A stretch of 32,239 nucleotides of DNA from Variovorax sp. OV329. Its GTDB lineage: Bacteria; Pseudomonadota; Gammaproteobacteria; Burkholderiales; Burkholderiaceae_C. Shown in pieces: positions 7,123 to 14,114 of the stretch. A model generated the notes under the pieces. That model saw only the letters and a list, made by a program, of their open reading frames with translations, searched no databases and was not told the origin of the DNA. Where the stretch lies: contig NZ_FOUG01000031.1 in NCBI RefSeq assembly GCF_900114785.1, positions 1 to 32,239 of the forward strand, written 5' to 3'. Made by a program: the position numbers and the translations under genes. Numbering within the stretch: the stretch's first letter is position 1; each line of letters opens with the position of its first letter.

Positions 7123-7170
7123 CGCTGCAGAGCCCGCTTTTTCAGAACAGCCTCTTTCTGCGGCACCGCG
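7123..7170 (+). repeat. 50-bp dispersed repeat, copy 2
   Basis: Same sequence as 4389-4438, same orientation, two bases shorter in the CCTTTTTT run and with one G-to-C substitution near its end. Flanking sequences differ between the copies. Confidence 0.6.
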
Positions 7171-7449
7171 CCGTTGCGGTAGTACCGGCATTTAGACGGG
7201 AACCGATCGCTGCTCGCTACTCTACGGACCTTGCGGACGCTTGCCCTCCTGTCCATTCTCACTGCGGACCAGACGTGCAGAACCACCGCAGCGGCCGCCA
7301 GTTTTTCAAAGGTCGGCGTCTGGTCTTCCCCTCTTGGGATCGCTATTCGCGTTCTGATTGCAGCGCATATTCACTGAGAAGCCACTGTCCGCACGCGATC
7401 CTGCAGAAGGGCTAGCTCGGGTTCTGCGGAACGGGCGCTAGTCTAGGTT

Positions 7450-7473
7450 CCGCGAATCCGCGAATCCGCGAAT
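7450..7473. repeat. Tandem octamer (CCGCGAAT)x3
   Basis: Three perfect consecutive copies of CCGCGAAT. Could be slippage or a protein-binding iteron; no replication gene is nearby. Confidence 0.6.
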
Positions 7474-7553
7474 GCCCCCCACCCCACGTGGCGAACCCTT
7501 GATCGGCAAGATTGCTTCTCTCGGCCAGATGCCGTCCGGCCGCCTTGTGACAT

Positions 7554-8046
7554 CTATCTGGCAACGTCTTGGGAACGCTCATACCTCTCCAACACGGCGG
7601 CGTAGCTGGGGGAAGTCAATCCATACAGCTTGCCAATCTCCGACGCTTCCGGTCGAGTCCAGGTTCGATGGAGTTCGGACAGGATCGCGTTGGTGCTAGT
7701 CGGAATGACACCTGCCTGAGTGAAGCGGGCCAGCGTCGTCCTTGAGGACATTTCACTGACGTCGCCCGAGGCGTCGATCACGGCATAGACCTTGAATCCG
7801 GCCGCCTTAGTGTCCAACGCAGGGAGCATCACGCACACGCTCGTCCACACACCGCTCATGATCAGTGTCGCGCGCCCGGTAGCCTTGACCGCATTTCGAA
7901 AGTCCTCGTTGTCCCACGCATTGACTTCTCCTTTGCGCAGCACTGCCACCGCATGAGGAGCTCCATCAATGATTTCCGACATCGGCGGACCATTGGGTCC
8001 CTGTGGTTCGGAAGCAGTGGTTATCGCGGGAATCTTCAGTAGAGTC
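7554..8046 (-). pseudogene. Isochorismatase-family hydrolase, 3' part (split by IS66)
   Basis: C-terminal two thirds of a YcaC-like cysteine hydrolase. Visible: LLKIPAITTASEPQGPNGPP, the catalytic-Lys region VLRKGEVNAWDNEDF, the nucleophile region MSGVWTSVCVMLPALD, and a tail ending LERYERSQDVAR. The frame runs open up to the IS66 junction at 8046 and then meets IS sequence. The N-terminal third with the catalytic Asp lies on the far side of the IS at 10516-10699. Excising the IS plus one 8-bp duplication joins the halves in frame (…AKLATL/LKIPA…) into a 222-residue protein. As it stands, translation could begin only at internal starts such as the ATG at 7982, lacking the Asp. Confidence 0.85.
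8039..8046. repeat. 8-bp target site duplication of IS66, left
   Basis: GTAGAGTC directly before the IS66 left end; identical to 10516-10523. Eight bases is the typical IS66-family duplication length. Confidence 0.9.
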
Positions 8047-8123
8047 GTAAGCGTCCAGTGATCTCATCTTGAAAGCGCGATAGGAGCAAAGGATGCTCGT
8101 ATCCACTAACTCTTGGTGGACAC

Positions 8124-8519
8124 GTGCACACTATTGCTTCTCAGCCCTCAGGGGACCGGCGGCGGCGCCGGTTGCACAGTGACGAGTTCAAGGCCCATGC
8201 GGTCGCTTCGGCTGCAATGCCTGGCGTGTCGATGGCGTCGGTGGCGCTGTCGTTGGGAATCAATGCGAATCTGTTGCGCCGATGGGTGCGAGATGCCGAG
8301 GTGTCATTGGTCAAGGCGGTAGGTGATGGCGCTCCAAAGGCTCTGGCCAACGCACAGCCCGCATCCCCCACGTTCGTACCGGTACAGCTACCTGGGCCGA
8401 CTGCTCCTGTCGCCGACATCCGAATGGAGTTCAAGCGAGGCTCGACAACTGTCGTGGTGACGTGGCCGATGGCACTCGCCACCGAATGCGGCGCCTGGCT
8501 GCGCGAGATCCTCAAGTGA
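8124..8519 (+). CDS. tnpA: IS66-family accessory protein TnpA
   Basis: 131 residues from GTG 8124. Helix-turn-helix of the HTH_8/IS66 OrfA type near residues 18-60 (RRLHSDEFKAHAVASAAMPG, SMASVALSLGINANLLRRWV), followed by a Pro/Ala-rich linker and a C-terminal DIRMEFKRGSTTVVVTWPM typical of IS66 OrfA. The stop overlaps the GTG start of tnpB (GTGA at 8516-8519), indicating translational coupling. Confidence 0.85.
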   Translation: MHTIASQPSGDRRRRRLHSDEFKAHAVASAAMPGVSMASVALSLGINANLLRRWVRDAEVSLVKAVGDGAPKALANAQPASPTFVPVQLPGPTAPVADIRMEFKRGSTTVVVTWPMALATECGAWLREILK

Positions 8520-8848
8520 TTCGCGTCGACGCGCTGTGGCTGGCCATCGAGCCGCTGGACATGCGTGCTGGCACAGAGGCGGCATTGGCGCGAGTGGTTC
8601 GAGTGTTCGGCGCTGCTCGTCCACACCACGCGTACCTGTTCGCCAACCGACGTGCCAACCGTATGAAGGTCCTCGTGCACGACGGCATCGGCGTATGGCT
8701 GGCGGCACGCCGCCTGCACCAAGGTAAGTTCGTCTGGCCCAAGGACAGTGACAGCACGCTCAGCCTGACGCACCCGCAGTTCGATGCGCTCGTGTTGGGC
8801 CTGCCGTGGCAGCGCATCGGCGAAGCTGGAGTCATCTGCGTGCTGTAG
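8516..8848 (+). CDS. tnpB: IS66-family accessory protein TnpB
   Basis: 110 residues from the GTG at 8516, which overlaps the tnpA stop; this matches the family start (MIRVDALWLAIEPLDMRAG). Characteristic IS66 OrfB motifs: HHAYLFANRRANRMKVLVHD, GVWLAARRLHQGKFVWP, and LSLTHPQFDALVLGLPWQR. It is needed with TnpA and TnpC for IS66 transposition; its molecular role is not established. Length agrees with the family's roughly 115 residues. Confidence 0.9.
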   Translation: MIRVDALWLAIEPLDMRAGTEAALARVVRVFGAARPHHAYLFANRRANRMKVLVHDGIGVWLAARRLHQGKFVWPKDSDSTLSLTHPQFDALVLGLPWQRIGEAGVICVL

Positions 8849-8904
8849 GCAATTGCCGAATGTGCTGATGCGAGCATGAACATGCTGAGGCACGATCACG
8901 TTCC

Positions 8905-10476
8905 GTGATCGACACGGCAGACCTCGACCATCTGGACGCGCAGCAACTGCGCGAGATGGTCTTCTCGCTGCGCAGAGGAGCCGCCGCAGACAAGCTGGAG
9001 ATTGAGCGACGCGACCACGAGATCGCGTTCAAGCAGGCGGCCATCGACAAGCTCACGCACGAGATGGCTGTGCTCAAGCGGCTGAAGTTTGCGGCCAAGT
9101 CCGAAGCCTTCAACGCCGAGCAGAAGAGCCTGCTAGAAGAGACGATCGAGGCCGACCTCGCGGCAATGCAGCGTGAGCTCGAGCAACTTGCACCCACGCC
9201 AGCCGCAGGCCGTGACAAGCAACAGCCCAAGCGTCAGGCGCTGCCCGCGCATCTTCCGCGCCGCGAGATCCTTCATGAGCCTGCAAGCACGACCTGCTCG
9301 TGCGGCTGTGCCCTGCAGCGCATAGGCGAAGACGTGGCCGAGAAGCTGGACTATCGCCCTGGGCTGTTCACGGTCGAGCGCCATGTGCGTGGCAAGTGGG
9401 TCTGCACCAGGTGCGAGACCCTGGTGCAGGCACCTGTGGCCCCGCACATCATCGACAAGGGCATCCCGACAGCCGCTCTGCTCTCACAGGTCCTGGTCGG
9501 CAAGTACGTGGATCATTTGCCGCTCTACAGGCAGGAAGCCATCTTCGGTCGTGCCGGCCTGGCCATCCCGCGTTCGACGCTGGCGAGTTGGGTCGGACAG
9601 TGCGGTGTGCAGTTGCAGCCGCTGGTCGATGCGCTCAAGTACGAGATGCTCCAAAACCGCGTGCTGCACGCCGACGAGACGCCCGTGGCGATGCTCAAGC
9701 CTGGCAACGGCAAGACGCACAGGGCCTACCTCTGGAGCTACTGCACGACCAGCTACAGCGCGCTGCGCGCTGTGGTGTTCGACTTCGCCGACAGCCGGGG
9801 TGGCCAGCATGCTCGCGCCTTCCTGGGACTGCCGGGAGAACATGGCTGGCAGGGCTCGCTGGTGTGCGATGACTTCAGCGGCTACAAGGCTTGCTTCGAG
9901 CTGGGCATCACAGAGGCCGGCTGCCTGGCGCATGCGAGGCGCAAGTTCCACGAACTCTGGGCCAATCAAGCCAGCCAGGTTGGAGAGCAGGCGCTGAAGT
10001 TCTTCGCCGAGCTGTATGCCGTCGAACGCGAGGTCGCCGAGTTGGTGCCCGAAGAGCGAAAGCGAATACGACAGGAGAGATCACGCAAGGTGGCGGATGC
10101 GCTGCAGCAGTGGCTCGCGGGACAACGCCTGAGGGTGCCAGATGGCTCAGCCACCGCCAAGGCGATCGACTACAGCCTGAAGCGCTGGCACGCGCTCACG
10201 CGCTACATCGACGATGGTGATCTGCCGGTGGACAACAACTGGGTGGAAAACCAGATCCGCCCGATTGCGATCGGACGCAACAACTGGCTCTTCGCAGGTT
10301 CTTTGCGAGCGGGTCAGCGTGCCGCGGCCGTCATGAGCTTGATCCAATCTGCAAAGCTCAACGGGCTCGAGCCGCACGCGTACCTCAGCGACATCCTTGA
10401 GCGGCTGCCCACTCAACAAGCCAGCCGCGTCGCTGAACTGTTGCCGCATCGCTGGCAGGCACGCTTGCCCTCCTGA
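8905..10476 (+). CDS. tnpC: IS66-family transposase TnpC
   Basis: 523 residues from a GTG at 8905, full length. Order of parts: N-terminal coiled coil (LEIERRDHEIAFKQAAIDKL), a Cys-rich zinc-finger region (CSCGCALQRIGEDVAEKLDY ... WVCTRCETL), and a DDE core beginning PLYRQEAIFGRAGLAIPRST, with HADETPVAML carrying the first Asp and LVCDDFSGYK the second. YIDDGDLPVDNNWVENQIRP carries the Glu, then IAIGRNNWLFAGS. It ends with the IS66 C-terminal segment (LSDILERLPTQQ...LLPHRW). No frameshift or missing key residue seen. Confidence 0.95.
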   Translation: MIDTADLDHLDAQQLREMVFSLRRGAAADKLEIERRDHEIAFKQAAIDKLTHEMAVLKRLKFAAKSEAFNAEQKSLLEETIEADLAAMQRELEQLAPTPAAGRDKQQPKRQALPAHLPRREILHEPASTTCSCGCALQRIGEDVAEKLDYRPGLFTVERHVRGKWVCTRCETLVQAPVAPHIIDKGIPTAALLSQVLVGKYVDHLPLYRQEAIFGRAGLAIPRSTLASWVGQCGVQLQPLVDALKYEMLQNRVLHADETPVAMLKPGNGKTHRAYLWSYCTTSYSALRAVVFDFADSRGGQHARAFLGLPGEHGWQGSLVCDDFSGYKACFELGITEAGCLAHARRKFHELWANQASQVGEQALKFFAELYAVEREVAELVPEERKRIRQERSRKVADALQQWLAGQRLRVPDGSATAKAIDYSLKRWHALTRYIDDGDLPVDNNWVENQIRPIAIGRNNWLFAGSLRAGQRAAAVMSLIQSAKLNGLEPHAYLSDILERLPTQQASRVAELLPHRWQARLPS

Positions 10477-10515
10477 ACAGCGGCCGCGGTCAAGACGGGA
10501 TCACCGCGCGCTTAC

Positions 10516-10523
10516 GTAGAGTC
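10516..10523. repeat. 8-bp target site duplication of IS66, right
   Basis: GTAGAGTC directly after the IS66 right end; identical to 8039-8046. Confidence 0.9.
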
Positions 10524-10699
10524 GCCAGCTTTGCAAGCGTTGCAACGTTTCGGCGAAGGACGCCTACGTCAACGTCTTGGACTGTCGGGAGGAGGCCGCA
10601 TTGATGGTCCAAGAAAACGAAGATGGAATCCAATGGGTCAATTAAGCCCCTGCTACCGATGGGAAGGGCACTGAGGGAGGATCCGTGGAGGATTTGCAT
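10516..10699 (-). pseudogene. Isochorismatase-family hydrolase, 5' part (split by IS66)
   Basis: N-terminal 61 codons of the hydrolase whose remainder is at 7554-8038. The ATG at 10699 has AAGGA upstream. The segment includes IDPLDSIFVFLDHQCGLLPT, where the Asp of LDHQ is the catalytic acid of the Asp-Lys-Cys triad, followed by VGVLRRNVATLAKLATL. On the - strand the frame continues from here into the IS66 end and stops. The native gene was probably read leftward from a promoter in 10700-11199. Confidence 0.85.
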
Positions 10700-11199
10700 C
10701 GGAGGTCCTTGTCGGCAGCTCGTGAAGAGAGCGGGGGACAAATGCTAGAAGCCGGCGGTCGCACGCGCTAGACGCGTCCGGTGAACTGCCGTGTTGCGCG
10801 TTCCGCAACAATCGGCTCTGTACTTTTGAGGCGAACGGGCACAGTGGAGTCGGGACATCGCGAGTCGGGGCGATGGGAAAGCTCGTTTGTGGCTGACATA
10901 TGGGCCCAGCACTTGCCCCGGCACCAGGGCCCTGTGTGACGGACCGGACTCTCAAGACCGAGACGCCGTAATGGCGCTATGTACCGGTAGCGTCCAAAAA
11001 AGGGGACGCCCCGGCCCCAGCGACTGCACCGCACGCACACGAAGTCCGGCCAACCGGCCAGTTGGATGCCCGGACCCGGGCCGGTGCGATTGGTTCCCGG
11101 GGATCAACTTCGTAGTGCACCCGAAGTATCTGGTCCGATCGACTTGCGATTTCTAAAATTTTTGGAACCGAATCGCAGGCAACAAGTCCGGAGGATCCC
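10700..11199. other. Divergent intergenic region, no gene seen
   Basis: About 500 bases between the leftward hydrolase and the rightward cupin gene, without a supported frame. It should hold both promoters. An inverted repeat lies at 11145-11177, and GGAGGAT before 11200 serves the cupin gene. Confidence 0.4.
11145..11177. promoter_or_regulatory. Inverted repeat upstream of the cupin gene
   Basis: Arms TGCGATT (11145-11151) and AATCGCA (11171-11177) separated by an AT-rich 19-base spacer, 23-55 bases before the start codon. Could be an operator or an mRNA hairpin; no matching regulator is identified. Confidence 0.3.
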
Positions 11200-11604
11200 A
11201 TGAAAACCACCCCCATTAAGCTCTTCGCTGGCATTGCCTGCGGAGCATTCGTCACCTTCGGCGCGCACGCTGCGGATGTAAAGCAACTGATGAGCAAGCC
11301 GCTCCCTGAATTGCCAGGCAGCGAGGCGGTAATGCTGGAAGTCTCCTACCCGCCTGGCGAAAAGGACCGTGCCCACAGGCACGATGCGCACGCCTTCGTG
11401 TACGTGTTGGAAGGCACGATCCAGATGCAGCTCCAAGGCAAGTCCATGACGACGGTAAAGGCCGGCGAAACCTTCTATGAGGGCCCGGACGACGTCCACC
11501 TCATCGGACGCAACGCGAGCAACAGCGAGCCTGCACGGTTCGTGGTAATTCTGATCAAGAAACAGGGGGCCGCGGTGGTGAAGCCGATCGGAGAAGCCAA
11601 GTAG
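11200..11604 (+). CDS. Secreted cupin-domain protein
   Basis: 134 residues with a clear Sec signal peptide (MKTTPIKLFAGIACGAFVTF, cleavage likely after GAHA, about residue 24). The mature part is a single small cupin barrel: PPGEKDRAHRHDAHAFVYVL carries the metal-binding His cluster and Glu-rich EGTIQMQL strand, and AGETFYEGPDDVHLIGRNAS is the second cupin motif. The ATG at 11200 has GGAGGAT at ideal spacing. Likely a periplasmic metal-dependent sensor or enzyme; the reaction cannot be named. It leads the + strand cluster, though 200 bases separate it from the next gene. Confidence 0.85.
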   Translation: MKTTPIKLFAGIACGAFVTFGAHAADVKQLMSKPLPELPGSEAVMLEVSYPPGEKDRAHRHDAHAFVYVLEGTIQMQLQGKSMTTVKAGETFYEGPDDVHLIGRNASNSEPARFVVILIKKQGAAVVKPIGEAK

Positions 11605-11806
11605 GCTTCCCCGCGGCCTCGATCCTGCGGTGAGGTCCTGAGATCCGAGCCACGTAGGTGACGGGAAACGTTGCGCCCAGAACAACACCGTGCGCCTGCT
11701 CAAGCACCTTCCCGTAAGAAGTGAACATTTACAGGATCGACCCGTCGCAAGCACTCCCAACTACCCGGGCCAGCGAAGACCTGGACCTATCAAGCAAGCA
11801 GGTCCT

Positions 11807-12433
11807 ATGAAGCTGTACTACCTGCCAGGCGCGTGCTCCCTAGCCGACCTGATCGTTCTCCAATGGATTGGCGAGGACCATGAGCCGGTGCGCATGGACC
11901 TCGGCTCCCTGAGATCGCCCGACTATCTCGCCCTGAACGCAGGAGGCACCGTTCCGCTTCTGGTCCACGACGACCTGTCGCTGACCGAAAACGTCGCGAT
12001 CCTCGGATACCTAGCTGACCTGCATCCGGAGGCGCGCCTGTTGGGGGATGGCTCGCCTCGCGCCCGCGCTGAAGTCATGCGTTGGCTGGGCTTCCTGAAC
12101 TCTGACGTGCACAAGGCATTCATCCCCATCTTCAAACCACAACGGTTTTTGCCCGACTCGTCTCAATCCTCGGCACTGGCCGACACAGCTCGCAGACACG
12201 TAAGCGGATACCTGAAGCGGTTGGACGAGGGGCTTGAAGGCCGCAACTGGCTGACTGGCGAACGCTCGATTGCAGACCCGTACCTTTTCGTCCTGTCCAG
12301 ATGGGCTGCAGCAACGAAGATCGACATGCGGGGGCTCGACAACATCGCCCGCTTCAGCGAGCACATGAATTCCGATTCCGGCGTGCGCACCGCTCTCGCG
12401 CTTGAGAGCTCATTGGGCGAGAAGACGAGGTGA
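11807..12433 (+). CDS. Glutathione S-transferase family protein
   Basis: 208 residues, standard bacterial GST length. N-terminal thioredoxin-fold domain: MKLYYLPGACSLADLIVLQW, the cis-Pro region GGTVPLLVHDD, and the glutathione-binding SLTENVAILGYLADLHP (Glu-Asn in place of the common Glu-Ser). The all-helical C-terminal domain contains EVMRWLGFLNSDVHKAF and the folding motif RSIADPYLFVLSRW. The start is the ATG at 11807; upstream in-frame codons lack GST character. It lies five bases before a close paralog and upstream of a dehydrogenase operon. Substrate unknown. Confidence 0.9.
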   Translation: MKLYYLPGACSLADLIVLQWIGEDHEPVRMDLGSLRSPDYLALNAGGTVPLLVHDDLSLTENVAILGYLADLHPEARLLGDGSPRARAEVMRWLGFLNSDVHKAFIPIFKPQRFLPDSSQSSALADTARRHVSGYLKRLDEGLEGRNWLTGERSIADPYLFVLSRWAAATKIDMRGLDNIARFSEHMNSDSGVRTALALESSLGEKTR

Positions 12434-12437
12434 CTCC

Positions 12438-13337
12438 ATGAAGCTGTACTACATGGCCGGTGCCAGCTCTCTTGCGCCCCACATCGTGCTCGAATGGACC
12501 GGACAGGCGTATGAGGCCATAAGGGCGGACCGCCAAAGCATCAGGTCTCCGAAGTTTTTGAGTCTCAATCCCTCTGGCGTCGTTCCGGCACTTGTCCATG
12601 ACGACTTCACGCTGACCGAGAACGTAGCGATCCTCGGCTACCTCTCGGATCTGCACCCATTAGCGCAACTGTCGGGTGATGGCTCGCTGCGCACGCGAGC
12701 GGAAGTCATGCGATGGCTCGGCTTCTTGAACTCCGACGTGCACAAGGCATTCCGGCCGATCTTCTATCCGGAGCGATTTCTTCCCAGTGAGGATCTGGCG
12801 TCCGAACTGGGTGCTGCCGCGCGCGGCCAGGTACGTGAGTATCTGAAGCGATTGGATGCCCAGCTTCAAGGGCGCGATTGGCTCACGGGCCAGCGCTCGA
12901 TCGCGGATCCCTATCTCTTCGTCATGCTCCGCTGGGCGGTCGGCACGAAGGTCGGCCTGCACGGCTTCGACAACCTTCGACGGTTCATCAGTCGCATGCA
13001 TGCCGATCCTGGCGTTCACGCGGCGCTGATGATTGAGGAAAGCCTGGCGCCCCGGTCCACAGCACCACCCGGCGTTCCGGACCAATTGCGGCGCCTTGAC
13101 GCCCGGGTCCGCGAGGACCGCCCCACAACGCTCGAGGGTGAGGTGATCGGCACGGTCGAGTACAGCGAGGGCGACGGCGCGCCGCGCGAGGTGCGCCGCG
13201 GCCTGGTCGAGATAGAGGTGTCCCGGATGGACACCGTCTTCAGCTGGAGCGACGAGAACTACCGCGGCCAGGCAGCAATTCCCTTCCAGAACTTCACCCG
13301 GTACGTGAGCGACGGTGCGATCCGGCTCGACTACTGA
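12438..13337 (+). CDS. Glutathione S-transferase with C-terminal extension
   Basis: 299 residues. The first ~205 form a GST closely related to the preceding gene: MKLYYMAGASSLAPHIVLEW, LVHDDFTLTENVAILGYLSD, EVMRWLGFLNSDVHKAFRPI and RSIADPYLFVMLRW match it nearly position by position. It then carries about 90 extra residues (LRRLDARVREDRPTTLEGEV ... EIEVSRMDTVFSWSDENYRG ... TRYVSDGAIRLDY), beta-rich and acidic, that I cannot assign to a family. GAGGTG precedes the ATG at 12438, which follows the previous stop by four bases, so the genes are co-transcribed. The tandem arose by duplication; the extension may bind a partner or substrate. Confidence 0.85.
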   Translation: MKLYYMAGASSLAPHIVLEWTGQAYEAIRADRQSIRSPKFLSLNPSGVVPALVHDDFTLTENVAILGYLSDLHPLAQLSGDGSLRTRAEVMRWLGFLNSDVHKAFRPIFYPERFLPSEDLASELGAAARGQVREYLKRLDAQLQGRDWLTGQRSIADPYLFVMLRWAVGTKVGLHGFDNLRRFISRMHADPGVHAALMIEESLAPRSTAPPGVPDQLRRLDARVREDRPTTLEGEVIGTVEYSEGDGAPREVRRGLVEIEVSRMDTVFSWSDENYRGQAAIPFQNFTRYVSDGAIRLDY

Positions 13338-13346
13338 AGGAACGCC

Positions 13347-14102
13347 ATGTCCATTGACCAACTCCCCCGCCCCGCACGGCGAATCTTTTTACGCCGCATT
13401 GGTGGCGCGTCTAGTGTCGCCCTGGCGGTGCCAGCGTTCTTCGGAAGCGCTGCAACCGCACTTGCGCACGCCCAAGGTGGGCCCGCACTGGCGAGCGAGC
13501 CACAACCCTTGACCGCCCAGGCCGGCTACCTGTCCCTTGGACCTCAGGAAGCTGCGTGTATCGAGGCATTGGTCAACGTGATGTGCCCGGCCGATGCGTT
13601 GACGCCCAGTGGTGTCGATTGCGGACTGCACATCTTCATCGACCGCCAGCTTGCCGGCGCCTGGGGCCGGGGCGACCAGCTTTATCGGCAAGGGCCATGG
13701 CATCCCGGGAAACCGCAGCAAGGCTACCAGTCGCCACTCACGCCCGAGCAGCACTTCAAGTCCGGCGTCGCCAAGTTGCGCCACGAGTCGCAGCAACGCA
13801 CCGGCAAGGCCGTCGAACAACTCGAGCCTGGGCAACTCGACGCGCTGCTCCAGGATGTCGCGGCCGGCCGGGTAGATGACTCGCGCTTCTCGCTAGGAGC
13901 GTGGTTCAACGACGCGTTCTATCCCCTGTTCGTCCAGGCCTGCTTTGCCGATCCGATCTATGGCGGCAACCGCGACAAGGCGTTCTGGCGGGCGGTGGGC
14001 TTCCCCGGTCTGCCGGCTCTGCACGGCCGAAACGTGGTCCAGTACCGCGGCCGCGCTGTTCCTGCCGCTTCCAACCCCCGGTCCATCGAGGATCTCAGCT
14101 GA
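13347..14102 (+). CDS. Gluconate 2-dehydrogenase subunit 3-like protein (Tat-exported)
   Basis: 251 residues with a twin-arginine signal (ARRIFLRRIGGASSVALAVP, cleaved near residue 44). The mature part fits the Gluconate_2-dh3 family: LGPQEAACIEALVNVMCPAD, CGLHIFIDRQLAGAWGRGD, a YQSPLTPEQHF stretch and WFNDAFYPLFVQACFADPIY GGNRDKAFWRAVGFPG (split). In known FAD-dependent alcohol/sugar dehydrogenases this small subunit is needed for export and maturation of the co-folded flavoprotein, which has no signal of its own. That fits here: the GMC gene follows 12 bases later without a signal peptide. AAGGA precedes the ATG. Confidence 0.9.
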   Translation: MSIDQLPRPARRIFLRRIGGASSVALAVPAFFGSAATALAHAQGGPALASEPQPLTAQAGYLSLGPQEAACIEALVNVMCPADALTPSGVDCGLHIFIDRQLAGAWGRGDQLYRQGPWHPGKPQQGYQSPLTPEQHFKSGVAKLRHESQQRTGKAVEQLEPGQLDALLQDVAAGRVDDSRFSLGAWFNDAFYPLFVQACFADPIYGGNRDKAFWRAVGFPGLPALHGRNVVQYRGRAVPAASNPRSIEDLS

Positions 14103-14114
14103 AGGGGTGACAAC

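Larger units (their letters stand above)
6897..7553. other. Gene-poor stretch with repeats
   Basis: No supported gene. It holds the second dispersed repeat copy (7123-7170) and a triplicated octamer at 7450-7473. A 44-codon frame at 6952-7086 has the look of a secreted or membrane peptide (basic start, then LQLLLAVCAVAVAAAV) but lacks a ribosome binding site. Confidence 0.35.
8047..10515 (+). mobile_element. Complete IS66-family insertion sequence
   Basis: 2469 bp, with tnpA, tnpB and tnpC in the standard order. The termini are inverted repeats starting GTAAGCG: the left reads GTAAGCGTCCAGTGATCTCA and the right, on the - strand, GTAAGCGCGCGGTGATCCCG. It is flanked by a perfect 8-bp duplication GTAGAGTC. 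All three genes are open, so the element may be active. It interrupts an isochorismatase-family gene. Confidence 0.95.

Noticed and set aside
7450..7473. CCGCGAAT triplet considered as replication iterons
   Set aside because: Only three short copies, no Rep gene and no AT-rich stretch nearby.
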